Part shown: in pieces, positions 24,105 through 35,774 of the stretch | Numbering within the stretch: position 1 is the first letter of the stretch | Layout: each line of letters starts with the position of its first letter | NCBI GenBank assembly: GCA_008828725.1 | Contig: MEHQ01000169.1 | Coordinates: 141,282-205,281, forward strand | Direction: 5' to 3' | Origin: Saccharina japonica | Lineage: Eukaryota; Sar; Phaeophyceae; Laminariales; Laminariaceae | Length of the DNA: 64,000 nucleotides | Notes under the pieces: generated by a model | Databases searched by the model: none | Told to the model about the DNA's origin: nothing | What the model saw: only the letters and a program-made list of their open reading frames with translations | Translations under genes and position numbers: made by a program

Positions 24105-24904
24105 CTGTAGCACTCTCGTGGGTACATCAATACGTACGTGGAGCAGTAAATACATACGACAGCAGCAGCAGTAGTAGTACGAGTACAGCAGTATACTCGT
24201 ACGTCGTGCGAGTAGCAGCGCGTAAAATAGGCTGTGAACTGGTGCACGTTTTTGTGGTGAGTCCCTTATTTTTCACCACGTACGTACCGACGCTTTTCCT
24301 GTGCCTCATTTTTTTCGTCGTAGGCCAAGCGTAGGCGATTTATAATGTGTCTCGGTCCTCTTCTGCTGCACGGTATGTTCTGCTGTACATCGCCGCAAGC
24401 GATTTTATTTTGGCGTGCTTTTCGCCGCAGGCCATTTTTTTAGAGAATTTTTTTGTGTTGATTTCGTCTCGAATGCTTTATTTGGGGCTGGTTTCTTCAG
24501 GCATAAACTTTACTTCCTCTGATGATTCGATGCTAATTCGTAATTCGATTGAAACCTGTTGAAACTGTTAAATTACGTACCGTTTTCCTCTGCGTGAGAA
24601 CGAAGCAGACGTCAAACAGCTACGAAAACCGAGCGGATTAGACGCACATTTTGAGTATATATTGACGCATATACATGGTAAAACAACGGCCTCCGGCGGC
24701 CTTCCGGGGGCCCTCGTCCGGTGGCCTTGCGGGTTGCGGGCGGGCCCACCTCGCCGACGGCTCGTGGTGCGGGCTCCGGCTGGCTGCTGATGGTGCGCTG
24801 CGCGAGTATATAACCCAGGAAACGTCGTCTCAGGCCCGTTCGAAACACAACTCGCATTATTAGTTAAAGATTCACTGTTTGTTGAACAGCCAGTATTCAC
24901 CCCA
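24105..24904. repeat. 800-bp direct repeat, copy A
   Basis: Begins CTGTAGCACTCTCGTGGG right at the end of the GTT tract and ends ATTCACCCCA. Copy B at 25003-25802 has the same length and the same open frames. I saw no difference. It contains a GC-rich stretch (about 24685-24800) but no recognised gene. Confidence 0.93.
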
Positions 24905-25002
24905 CTCGAAAAAGTATTGTATTCCGTTTTTTATTTCCCGAAGAAGCTATCTTATGCTTCTCTCTGGAACCAGCTCGTACTAAACTCTGGTACTTACTTA
25001 CT
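24905..25002. other. 98-bp spacer between the direct repeats
   Basis: Unique AT-rich sequence between the copies, with no motif. Together with the repeat it makes an 898-bp period. Confidence 0.8.
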
Positions 25003-25802
25003 CTGTAGCACTCTCGTGGGTACATCAATACGTACGTGGAGCAGTAAATACATACGACAGCAGCAGCAGTAGTAGTACGAGTACAGCAGTATACTCGTAC
25101 GTCGTGCGAGTAGCAGCGCGTAAAATAGGCTGTGAACTGGTGCACGTTTTTGTGGTGAGTCCCTTATTTTTCACCACGTACGTACCGACGCTTTTCCTGT
25201 GCCTCATTTTTTTCGTCGTAGGCCAAGCGTAGGCGATTTATAATGTGTCTCGGTCCTCTTCTGCTGCACGGTATGTTCTGCTGTACATCGCCGCAAGCGA
25301 TTTTATTTTGGCGTGCTTTTCGCCGCAGGCCATTTTTTTAGAGAATTTTTTTGTGTTGATTTCGTCTCGAATGCTTTATTTGGGGCTGGTTTCTTCAGGC
25401 ATAAACTTTACTTCCTCTGATGATTCGATGCTAATTCGTAATTCGATTGAAACCTGTTGAAACTGTTAAATTACGTACCGTTTTCCTCTGCGTGAGAACG
25501 AAGCAGACGTCAAACAGCTACGAAAACCGAGCGGATTAGACGCACATTTTGAGTATATATTGACGCATATACATGGTAAAACAACGGCCTCCGGCGGCCT
25601 TCCGGGGGCCCTCGTCCGGTGGCCTTGCGGGTTGCGGGCGGGCCCACCTCGCCGACGGCTCGTGGTGCGGGCTCCGGCTGGCTGCTGATGGTGCGCTGCG
25701 CGAGTATATAACCCAGGAAACGTCGTCTCAGGCCCGTTCGAAACACAACTCGCATTATTAGTTAAAGATTCACTGTTTGTTGAACAGCCAGTATTCACCC
25801 CA
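25003..25802. repeat. 800-bp direct repeat, copy B
   Basis: Apparently identical to 24105-24904. It is not preceded by GTT repeats. After its end the sequence differs (GGATTCGCC against CTCGAAAAAG). Confidence 0.93.
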
Positions 25803-26116
25803 GGATTCGCCGAAACAATATACCGATACACGGCGCGATACTCGGCCCGATGCACGACCATCACACCGACAACCCCTTGCAAGTAACGCCCAGCCAAGAC
25901 ATAGTGAAATAGTTACAGTCAGAAGAAGCAAAAGAGTATACCTCCTTCTGTGGATAAAACGTTGCGCTGCTGATCCAGGTCAGCAACCCTTTGAATTTGA
26001 AGACCGAACGAACTGCTGTATACTGCTGCAGCACTTCACTACAGTCTTGGCTGGCGATCGTGATCGCACCACCGTACCTAGAGGCCTCTCGTAGCCGCGA
26101 AAGCTTTTCGAATTAC

Positions 26117-26227
26117 ATGGCTCCCTCTTTTCGAGGCCGGCCATCGGAGTTGCCCTTCCCCGACGATCCTCACCGATCTCGTCGGAAAGCAAGACCAGAG
26201 CACGTCAAGAGCAAGGACACATCAGAG
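26117..26227 (+). CDS. Candidate first exon, unknown gene
   Basis: ATG at 26117 opens 37 codons (MAPSFRGRPSELPFPDD..., basic and proline-rich) ending at CATCAGAG followed by the good donor GTGAGC, phase 0. No downstream exon could be joined with confidence. The product is unknown. The donor sequence itself is part of a tandem duplication that follows. Confidence 0.3.
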
Positions 26228-26480
26228 GTGAGCGGGTGCGAAGAATAGCTGCTGCTGCTGCTTGCTGCTGTGTAGTCAGGGCGATGCCGTTTGCCTGCAC
26301 ATTTTGGAGGGCGATGCGTCCACCTTTGACTTGCTGGTACAGCAGTGAGCGGGTGCGAGGAATAGCTGCTGTTGCTGTGCTGCTGCTGCTGCTTGCTGCT
26401 GCTGTGTAGTCAGGTGGATGCCATCTGCCTGCAAAATTTTCGGGAGGGCGATGCGTCCACCTTTGACTTGCTGATACAGC
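26228..26480. repeat. Tandem duplication with CTG microsatellites
   Basis: Two copies of an about 120-130-bp unit start GTGAGCGGGTGCGA(A/G)GAATAGCTG and contain CTG runs and GATGCGTCCACCTTTGACTT. The first copy starts at the donor of the candidate exon, so the duplication carries two donor-like GTGAGC sites. Confidence 0.75.
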
Positions 26481-27068
26481 AGCAGCAGTGGCCCCTCTGT
26501 TAAGGCCATCTTAGTACTGCTGCCCGCTATATTGCCTGTGTGCAATCGCTTGGCACACAGCAGATGGGATTGACAGCTTGATAACTGCAAAGTTGTGCGC
26601 ATAGTTCAGGTTACCGCTTACATACATACGTATAATGTCGGTATTGATGTCGGCTGACACATACCGGCACAAGATGGACCATTACGGTATGTTAGTTTGA
26701 CCGACCCATGAACCCAGGAGCTGAACAGCAGTATTAATAGTGTAACTTACCTATAACCCAGACACGAAACCCTGACACCACCCTCCATGATACAACAAGA
26801 CGTACAGCAGTAGACAGCAGCAGTATGTATTGTAGGTTGCTGGTTGCTTGGGCCGAGATCACCGCCAATCCGATCGGAATAATGTGTAAAGTACGCACAA
26901 GTACTCGTATTATGTACAAGATACGTATACGTACTCGTACGTATCGTACGTATACGTGCCATGTTCATTATGTCTCGAAAATGTTCAAATACAGCAGCAG
27001 CAGTAGTTGGTAAATGCGTGATGGTTGTGGATAGTTGGACATCTGAATACACGTATACAAAGTAGTAG
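26481..27068. other. Nothing recognised
   Basis: AT-rich DNA with GTAC/CGTA-rich microsatellite-like sequence near 26895-26960. No gene. Confidence 0.45.
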
Positions 27069-27070
27069 TA

Positions 27071-27232
27071 CAGGACACCTAATAAGAAACAGTCTGATAA
27101 GAAAGCCAGGCTGAGATTTCGAGGAAAATAATAAATTCGGGAGTCGTTATCTCGAAATTAGCGTGGAAAGCACCCTTTCTCGAATAAGTCGTCCAGCCTG
27201 GCCCATATTCCTCTTTCTTATTAGGTGTCCTG
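27071..27232. mobile_element. 162-bp MITE, TA target duplication, copy 1
   Basis: Perfect inverted ends CAGGACACCTAATAAGAAA / TTTCTTATTAGGTGTCCTG, flanked by TA on each side (27069-27070, 27233-27234). It has no coding capacity. TA duplication and small size fit a Tc1/mariner-type (Stowaway-like) MITE. Confidence 0.85.
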
Positions 27233-27395
27233 TACTGTAATAGAAAGCCTTCGTACATATATTTCCCTCTTTCGCTAAATTAATTAAGTATACCCCCCCA
27301 TACCACGAACAACCTACCTATGATATGTATACATGATTCTCCAAATCTCATTAATATTGATATAAACAGTAACATTCCACAGATGCGATACATTA

Positions 27396-27560
27396 CCGGC
27401 CCTCTCAAAAGAAAGTGCCCCACAAGAAACTCAGCCTGAACATTACGGGGGAAATAAGGAAGTCGACAGCTATTATACTGAAGTTAGTGTTGGACACACC
27501 CCTTTCTCAAATAAGAAAGTCAGCCTAAGCCCGATTTCTGGTTTCTTGTGAGCGGGCCGG
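27396..27560. mobile_element. 165-bp MITE, TA target duplication, copy 2
   Basis: Ends CCGGCCCTCTCAAAAGAAA and TTTCTTGTGAGCGGGCCGG are inverted, with TA on both sides. Internal sequence (GAAATTAGCGT/GAAGTTAGTGT, CACCCTTTCTCGAATAAG/CACCCCTTTCTCAAATAAG) shows it is related to the element at 27071-27232. Confidence 0.8.
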
Positions 27561-29083
27561 TACTGTAGTAGGTAGCTTAGGTCTGGGGACGGCTTGGCCT
27601 GGCTGGGCCAACGTGCAAGGTTGAAGTTGACGACACACGGCCTGCACAGAGGTTTGTGCCGGCCGATCCTGCACATATCGAAGGGCAGGGAGTATCTGTG
27701 TAAACTAGGTGTAAATGTACCAGGTATGGCTTTTGTTGATAGGTGACATGGGGCGTTACGCAATTTCGGCGGCCCAGACCTGTTTCGTATGGCTCAAAGC
27801 GCTCGTAAGTACGGAATCCAACAACAGTACTGCTGCTGCTGCTGCTGCGGGCGTTTTCTTAAGCAGCCGCTTCTATGATACGCACCCCACTATAACAGTA
27901 TAGGTATGATATCTACATCCAACACACGCAGTGCCCGTACTACGCGTGCTGCTTAACCGTTATGGGGTGTTTTTGCACAACACACCACATTGTCGGCGAT
28001 ATACTACCCGTACTATGCTGCCCCCCCCCTCCCAACAACAATGCCTCCTGTCTGGCTGTCGCGCTGGCTTAAAAGCATGCGCTTTGATGAACGCCATCCT
28101 GGTCTTCTGCAGGTAAAAGCAGCATCGCCATTAACGCGTGCCTCCACCGCGCTCTCCAGCAAAACAAATTTCGACGGGAGTTCCACATAATAGGGCGGGG
28201 GGGGCACCCACCCCTCGCTCGGTGGTATCATAATCGCTTTGCTCCTACATGAAGCCGATGCGGCCGGCTTCACAATTTACACCTATCTCTTTCGCTATTC
28301 TATAAACCGTTCGCGGGTCGTAGCCGTTCCGGCACATGCTACCACGGCATGACAAACCTTCTTGACCGGCAGCTCCACGCTCTTAGCCTTCCGGGCGTTC
28401 GTCAGCCGCGTGAAATGCGTTGTCTTGTCCTACTTTGGCGTGCATGGTTGTGTTTTGTATGTTTCAGATTTTGCACTCCTCTGGTCCCAGCCACTGCCGC
28501 GTGTGGCTGCCTGTGCCTTGCCGCAATTCGCTTGCCCGCCTTGTGCTTATCTCGGGACGTCCTTGGAGACATCCTTGGGACGATGTTTAGGGGCAAGGTA
28601 CTCATGGCAGACACGTTGCGTTGGGTTGTCGCAACCTGGGCCGAATTCGCGACTAAAACCCGTGAAGGCGGTCACCGCATTTTCCACGACATTCGTGGCC
28701 GTCAAGGCGCTGTGGGGTGCGGTCTGGGATCAAGCACAGTTCGCCTGCCGCACAGGGCACCGTCCTTGTATCCACAGCTCGTTGTGCTGTAGGCGTGTGT
28801 CAGGATATTTGTAGTGCAAGAACTACTGAGTAGGACATGAGTGTTGTTGTACTATATCGTTGGGCGGGTTTGCCTTACACGAAACCGCCAGTACAGGCAG
28901 CTTCGACCTCCCTCTGTGCTGTGAGATAAAAATCCCCTCTGTATTTACTCTACCCCAGGACCTCTACCCAGCGCTAGCTACTGCATATTATGCTGCTGCA
29001 GTGCCGTCAGGGTGCGTGTGTTTTTGCAGCGCGAGGTTTTATACTCTTGTGGGGACAGGAATGGACCGCGAATAAGGCGTATC
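27561..29083. other. Possible exons of an unresolved gene
   Basis: Exon-like pieces on the plus strand are 27752-27808 (an AG before it, GTAAGT after it, reading DMGRYAISAAQTCFVWLKAL), an open frame 27990-28190, and 28349-28814, where two frames are open together across about 450 GC-rich bases. Neither frame shows a known domain, and the minus strand is also open at 28013-28273. Splicing is likely but the model cannot be settled by eye. Confidence 0.25.
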
Positions 29084-29313
29084 ATGGTTTATATGGGGGC
29101 CGGCGCCTATATAGGGCGGTACCCGCCCCATTGGGAGTTTTAGTCAAGACAGCCGGTGTTGACCCGCCTTATCTCGAGTAGTCTTGCCTTACTTAAGGTC
29201 GTCTGACGCAGGCCCCACTCGGGATGTGGCGGGTCAAAATCAGCTACCACGACTACAAATCTCAATAGGGCGGGCACCGCCCTATATATATTCCGCGGGC
29301 CCCAAATAGCCAT
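29084..29313. mobile_element. 230-bp fold-back element
   Basis: Two arms of about 95 bp (29084-29180 and 29219-29313) are imperfect inverted repeats, sharing ATATAGGGCGGTRCCCGCCC and TTGACCCGCC with a loop of about 40 bp. Related ends occur at 48286-48382. It is non-coding and MITE-like. No target duplication was assigned. Confidence 0.7.
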
Positions 29314-30221
29314 GTACGTTTCTAGGAGATCGTACCTTAGACGGTGGCCACAAAAGACGACCCGAGAAAGGGATAATATAATAAAACAGTTGTATGCATT
29401 GTATAGAACACGAAATGAGCGCCCAAATGTTGGAGGCGTCTCTAATAGAAGTACGAGCGGTGCTCCGTCTCGAAAGGGATGCGGGGTCAATAGTAAAATC
29501 ACTACGAGTGTGAGAAGCAACAAATGAGCCCCCCCCCCCCCCCCGCCCTACGAGTATAATGTATACCAGGTATGTAATACGAAGTATACAACCGACCGTA
29601 CGTATGTGCTTTATACATACTCATATATGATATAAATCTATATATCTTAGTTCGCTGATCACATATGCACATCCTTAGGTCTGCGGATATCTCCAGCCTC
29701 TGATCGCCTTTCCGCGCGATTTCTTCGCTGAGGCGTGCCCCCGCCTCGCCTGCAACCGCCGGCTTAGCTGATCCGCCCGCTCGGCGCCGTAGCGCGCGCG
29801 CGAGGCCTCGACGTCGAGATCTACGACGAGATCTCCGAAAAATCGTGCCCTGTGAGACGTTTGGTTCGTAGTCTGCATACAGGGCTCATGTCTTCGCGTG
29901 TTTTCTTCGGTACGTGTTCTCTGACCTCCGACCCGTGGGGGGAGTCGATTACGAGGCCGGCGTCGCCATTGTGAAGGCCACTGAGCGAGGTTTGTGCTAG
30001 GATCTGGGGAAGAGTTTGTAATCCCCGAGAACACGTCCACCCAGGCCTCGTGGAGAACTGCGAACTCTCAATATTTTTGAACCCCGGGTAGTCTACAGCA
30101 GCACGTATATGCTGTATGTACATAATGTACAGCAGCACGTATATGCTGTATGTACATAATGTACAGCAGCAGCTGAAGCTGCTATGATGAGCCTGCAGCA
30201 TCACGAAGCTACACATGGTAT
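29314..30221 (-). other. Minus-strand open frame in a GC-rich patch, unidentified
   Basis: A frame at 29675-30040 (121 codons, Arg-rich, with FFGDLVVDLDVEASRARYG) stands out. It faintly resembles the GDLLVDLIRGEARHRG segment encoded in the leader side of the retrotransposon near 11.5 kb, so it may be a retroelement fragment. A C16 run lies at 29529-29544. Confidence 0.25.
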
Positions 30222-30692
30222 ATGCACAGCAGCATCACGGAGCTACAAATGGTATATGCACGATTTCACGTCTCGCCGTCACGTGCACGTAGAGGGAGCA
30301 CGGTCAAGCAAAGAGAGGTCGAGAGCTTGAAATTTACAATTTTGCATTACTTTGGCAGCACTCTGGACGGAAAAATAAGAACTGTTTTAATATACATATC
30401 AAGTCTAAACGGTCCCTACATTTGCGCCCAGAGTGGTGCCAACTCCAATCATAGATACGAAATGAGTCCCCGTGTCGGTGACTCGTCGAACGACCTCAAA
30501 TGGCGTGCCCGTCAAGCGCGCCCGGAGACGACGGGGCTCTCTGAGACCGAGAGGACGGAGAGTCTCGGTACGCTTGAATCGGAGACGTGTCGGCGAAGGA
30601 AGGACGATCGGGGATACGAGGCTATCGAGAGCATCGCCTCAAAAAACAAATCGCCTCATCGTGCTCAATATACGTTGAGGGTTTCAAAATAA
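30222..30692 (+). other. 156-codon open frame, unidentified
   Basis: A plus-strand frame rich in charged residues (RRRKDDRGYEAIESIASKNK near the end). No domain is recognised, and neighbouring frames are partly open as well. It could be an exon or chance. Confidence 0.25.
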
Positions 30693-31734
30693 AAAAATGG
30701 CATTTACAAACGGGGATGGGGAAACAATTTTTTTTTCACGTTTTTTTACGTTTTTGTTTTTTGTTCTTTGGTCTTGCTTTGGCGGAGGGGGCGCGTAGAT
30801 GTATACGTGCATCGGGTATATATCGAAGACCCGTGTGTGGAGTGTACCAGTACTCTGAAATACTGCTGTACTACAACAGTACCTATCACGAGCTGTGTGA
30901 GCAGTACGTAGGTTGGATATGTATCATGACCAGTATCAAAGATACACGCACGTCGTATCAGTTGTTGTTTTGTTTCTGTTGTCGCCGTTGTTCGCCTGTT
31001 TCGAACATGTGTAGACCCACAGGCCCACACAGCAGTAGTAGTAGGCAGAACTGTACAGCATACAATGTGCACGTGTCAGGTGTGTGACCAAGATACATAC
31101 GCGCACACACGTATGAGTACAGCAGCAGCAGGATCACATTTATTACGAGTGATACGGTTGACACTCTCCGTGGGCAGTGTGCAGAGCACTCTCACAACTC
31201 TTGGCAGTACGTCTGATTTTCATCCTTCGACACAATGCTGCTCTGCTAACGTGTGTAACTCTTGGCATTACGTCTGACCCCTATCCTTAGCCACAATGCT
31301 GCTAACATTCCCGGTATCACGCAAGGCTGCGACCGGCGGCCGTCCAGGCCGCCGGCGAAGCCCCTTGTATTACATGTATAATATCTGGCATGTATGTGGG
31401 TGGTTGAAGTCAATTAAATATTGCGTTGAGATATTAGCAGTGATGATTGACGAATACCAGGTATATTCTTCAGGAGACGGTAGTATATATACCAGGTGTC
31501 TGGTACAGACTATATTAATGAATTGGGTTACTAATATAATTCATGAATTCACACTATCTCTATTAACTATAGTATGTAACTCAAGTAATAAATTACTGAA
31601 GTTCCCCCTTGTGCTTATGGCGTCCCTCGTTTGCGGAAGTAATCATTTACCATCCCCCATGTAGACTACACTACGTCGTATGCATATCCTATCATATGAT
31701 TCAGTCAGATGTATACCTGGTATGTGCGGGTAGG
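30693..31734. other. Nothing recognised
   Basis: AT-rich DNA with two similar segments near 31195-31300 (ACTCTTGGCAGTACGTCTGA / ACTCTTGGCATTACGTCTGA, each followed by CC...ACAATGCTGCT). No gene. Confidence 0.45.
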
Positions 31735-32220
31735 CTCGCGCACGGGTAACAAAACGGGTCATATGGAAAAATATCTCCGTCGTGAACATTCCTTAGGGCA
31801 CGGCGAAACGATCGATATCCTCACCATTGCCTAAATCGCGAGCACGGCGAAACAATCGATACCCTCTCAGCATCGCCCGAGCTCCTGATGTGTCAAGTCT
31901 TCCTAACCCTAAGATCACGTTGAAGTGTTACTTATCTGCTACGGGCGGTGTGCAGAATAAGAGAGATAGTCTTATAATGATTCATGCTGCGCGCGTAACG
32001 GAAGTCTCTGCATTTTGTGTCGTGTAGGGAGGGGGGTGTAATAAAATGGATTTCAGTAACAAAGAGGGGCGCAATATCATGCGCGCGCGGAGTAGCCGCT
32101 CGATGACCGCCTATGGGCTTATTGACATAATATTCAGATGGTTGATGATGCGCTAGGCGAGTCTGGTTCATCTCCGACCGCGTTTCCGACGTAAAACTGA
32201 AAAGGAACCTACCTCTTTCA
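31735..32220. repeat. Interspersed repeat family F (GTGAACATTCC...GCGAAACGATCGAT), longest copy
   Basis: Shares blocks with 36285-36400, 36828-37170, 37480-37925 and 39680-39815. The shared blocks are GTGAACATTCCTT, GGCGAAACGATCGAT.TCCTCACCAT, TCATGCTGCGCGCGTAACGGA and CGCGGAGTAGCCGCTCGATG. The order of blocks is kept in the 37.5-kb copy. It is non-coding and probably a transposon remnant of unknown class. Confidence 0.7.
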
Positions 32221-34032
32221 AACGCCGAAAGGAGGACAAAGAGAGTGACAGATGGGGTGGGAAAAATATGTGTATGTACAAGTCTATATACAGCGGTGGT
32301 CCTGACATGAGGCAACACGTGTAAGGCGACTACGTCATTAAGGCGACTTAAAACTGCTTGACACAACTAGAAGCCGCGTCATATAGGTACACAGTTCAGT
32401 ACCTATACAAGTCGGGTGGTCGCCTTATTCAGACGATTTCGACACAAAGAAAATCAACAAGGCCCCCCTGACATACCCCCCCCCCTCCTCGCCACACAGG
32501 CAGTCCATTGTGTTATTCGCAACTGCTGAAGCTCCCAGTGCAAGATATGATTCTTCATAAATGTTGGTGCTCTTGGGCCAGCTGGGTGAGTGCGCTGAAG
32601 CCAGCAGCAGCGACGAGACGCCATGCGTTGCACAGACTGAAAATGTTTTGGTCATGAGGGCATACGCCTAGACGTCGGCCATGCAAAAACTGGACACTAG
32701 AGGTGCATCGCAGAGCGAAACCTATTTGCACATCATGTCCAGGGTCGTTAGGGCAGTACGGTGTAGCCCCTGCTATGCAAGTGTACCAGCGACCAGAGTT
32801 CTTCGTGATGCGCAAGGCATTTCGACTCAGGTGTAGCACGAGATGCTGAAGCGCATGGCAATAGGTTTATTAAACTAGCGGACTTCAAGTTGTATACGAA
32901 GTATACCGCCACAGCTTCCCTCTGTCGCAGATGACCCCAATGCAAAGCTGTTGGGCTAGACGTCAAGCTTGCAAGGAAAAGTATGACCTGGGAACGCAAT
33001 TATAGAAAACGCGTGTTATCGCAGCTCCAACTCTCCACGTTGGCTATCAATGAGATGTTGTGTTCGCTGCACGGAATGGCAGCATCTATGATATATAAGG
33101 CGAGACGCCTTGTACAGGTACGGTACCTATATAGGGCGATATGCCTTAGATATGTGTCATTCGGCTACTAGACGAGTACGACTATAAGGCGACTTCAACC
33201 GCTTGTCGCCGCTACTAGCTGTAGGTCGCTTTATAAGGGGACCACCACTTCTGTACTTCGAAGTCTAAAACTGTATACAGTACGTGTATGCCGTTCGGAC
33301 GCTATAATATACGGTAACAAATATCCTTGAAGTTGCAATCTGACATGTGTACGAGGCGCGGTCGTTCTAACCATACCATCCACATGCATGAATGCACGTT
33401 AGGCATATCTGAATAACTGCCGGAATCATACCAATAGTATAGTCCTTGTAGTGAACTTACCATGACCGACTGCTAACCGACGTTTCGCCAAATCAAATAT
33501 GAAGAGTGGCGTTAACGTATGCTATACCGATCAAACCTAAACAAGAAATGATTGACACACCCATTAGACAGACATGCCGATCAATGTAATACAGCCATAC
33601 CGTTTATCACGCAAGATAGCACACCTCCTCTATTGATAGGACGAATTTCCAAGTTGATGTTGTCGACATTGGAGACAGTGTAGACACCGAACGTAAGTTC
33701 TATGGAAAGGTTAAGGTTTGGACTGTAGTATGACCTTTCCCAAAACGGCCAGTTTCGTTAGGTACACACCTCATGTTTTTGGATAAAATCAACCCCGATA
33801 CTCGTCCCGGTGGATGTTCTATCTTGCGTCCACTATACGGATGCTTAGCAATCACCGGTCTATAACATATCCGAGCAAAATATCGTCAACACAATTTCCT
33901 TCCCCGCTGTAGGCAGAATCGCTCCAATCATTGACTACCCTTCTTCCGTCAAACTGTTATAATATCCTACTCAGCACCTATGTGCCAACCCCATGCCATT
34001 GGCAGCAGCCCTCCCTCCTTTTCCCCCACCCA
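32221..34032. other. Nothing recognised
   Basis: Contains AAGGCGACTT-type segments near 32310-32360 and 33180-33240, probably decayed fold-backs, and AT-rich DNA. No gene. Confidence 0.45.
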
Positions 34033-34283
34033 ACGCGTGCTACGGTAGAGGTAGCACCTTTTGGCTGAATCGTTTTCTGAACGATCGGGCTCCTTAACCC
34101 AAATTCGTCGGACTTTCATTCATGTTTGTTTGTGACGAAAAAATTTTCAGACTATACTTCGGTCATGACATTTCGCATCCGGCAGCACTTTTATTTTCCT
34201 CCAAAAACATTTTTTCGGTGAGGTATGACGCTCCTTAAGTGAGCTCAGAAAAAAACATGGTGCACCTCTATCGTAGCATGCGT
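34033..34283. mobile_element. TIR element, AGAGGTGCACC family, copy B
   Basis: Inverted ends GCGTGCTACGGTAGAGGT and CACCTCTATCGTAGCATGCG, with internal similarity to 2740-3080 (TTTTGGCTGAA.CGTTTTCT, CTCCTTAA..CAAA.TCGTCGGACTTTCA). It is non-coding. Confidence 0.65.
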
Positions 34284-34679
34284 CCCCTCTACTCGACTGA
34301 TGGGCCTCGAAATCGATTTTTTCCTGACGGACGGTGTACTCGACGTGAGATCGCGACCTAAGGGCTTACTGATATCACCTGTAGAAGGCGTTTCTTCCAG
34401 ATTGTATGCCTTTCTTGGCCGTGGGCCCCCATTATTTCCTCCAACCACACTCGTCGCTAGCTAATCGATGGAGTCGCTTCCTTCTATTCCAAGACCCTCA
34501 AAGCTTTCCACCGCATCGGTGACAAGCGTCTGGCTGCGCTCGTCGAAGGATACATACATGTTCAGGGCGTTCAAAATAATTACTTTCGCAAAACAAGTAC
34601 GCAAAATGGTTTACTGTAGTGCAAGATCATGTTATGTACGTGCAGAAGTGTAACCAGGTATTTCCCAGATATTTACCAT
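34284..34679. other. Nothing recognised
   Basis: Short frames only. Confidence 0.4.
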
Positions 34680-35055
34680 ACCCAACACGCCTGTGAGTTA
34701 TGTAAGACTCCCATACACATCGCCGGAAGTATGTGAGTTCTGTACGACGTCAACTCAAATACCCGGGGGACGGGTACCGCATTTCATACCGTACCCCGAT
34801 ACCTTTGTGCGCTATGTACAACATCCGTACAATACCTACTCCTGTGGGTTCTGTAAGGGATTAGTACATATATCCGGGACTTGTGTGAGCTACGAATGTA
34901 CGACTTCCATACGAATACCCGACAAGTAGGCGAGTCATCTACGCCCGTCGCACAATATCCTGGGTACGGGTATACCTCTGTAGAATTTCCCGGGGTACAG
35001 GTGCAGGTATGGTATACGTATGTTACCCTGGGACGGGGGTGTCGGGTACCTTGGT
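34680..35055. repeat. Degenerate satellite (TGTGAGTTCTGTACGACTTCCATAC), left array
   Basis: Diverged units of roughly 40-60 bp repeat TGTGAGTTCTGTACGAC, CCATAC and ACCCG(G/A)... A second array of the same unit lies at 35775-36170, so the sequence between them may be an insertion. Confidence 0.6.
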
Positions 35056-35082
35056 ATGTTTCAGACTCTTAACCACTGACTC

Positions 35083-35215
35083 CACCTCACACACACTAAA
35101 AAACACAACCATGAACGCACAAACACACAAACACAGAAAAACACACCTTCAAACACACCTCTTATGTCTGTTCGTCTGCCTCGCACATAAACGCAAACAC
35201 ACACATCGTTAACAA
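35083..35215 (+). repeat. CACA-rich simple sequence
   Basis: Runs of CACACA and AAACACACA on the plus strand. Low complexity. Confidence 0.7.
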
Positions 35216-35220
35216 GGAAC

Positions 35221-35704
35221 ATGAGCGAAGCAGACTCCCCGTATGCATCCGAATGCATCAGAATACATCACCGCCAGAGCCGAGTGGCGGTAGGTCGTCT
35301 GCGCCAGAAAACACGAGCGAAGTGCTTGAACCGTGGCGCTTGGCTACGGTTCGAAACGAGAGGAGGGGGTTGAATTGTCGGCAGACACCACCAAAGCCGT
35401 CGATGACTTGGTGGTGGCGTACGGCTATCAGAGAGAAGGCGCGCGCAAACGGTCGTTGATGTACTCGCTGAGGTACACAGAAGTCTACACCGCCCCGCTA
35501 CACGCGAAATGCCATACACAAGGGTACGTCTACGCTAGCCACCGCCGACTGCCGCCACAACAAACGGCTGTTCCGTTCAAAGCAGCCGACAGCAGCAACG
35601 TCAACACGCACCTCCAGCACGGTAATCTGCATGGGGTGGGGGGCGTGGTCAGGGAGGAGAATAAGCAGCCAATGGCCACGAGCATTCAGAAGCGCTGTAG
35701 TACG
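35221..35704 (+). pseudogene. Decayed coding remnant, unidentified
   Basis: Three plus-strand frames are open in succession (35221-35371, 35253-35459, 35333-35707). They read protein-like, moderately charged sequence (ADTTKAVDDLVVAYGYQREG) as if one frame had been broken by indels. It lies between the two satellite arrays. No family is recognised. A mobile-element gene is a guess. Confidence 0.3.
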
Positions 35705-35774
35705 TAGCAGCAGACGATACGCGTTGTATTGATACTTGGAAGTATCAAGCTCTTTTTGTTTTGGCGCCCCCTTG

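Noticed and set aside
28362-28814. 150-codon plus-strand frame as a definite gene
   Set aside because: Another frame of nearly equal length is open over the same bases, and neither has a recognisable domain, so I left it as unresolved.
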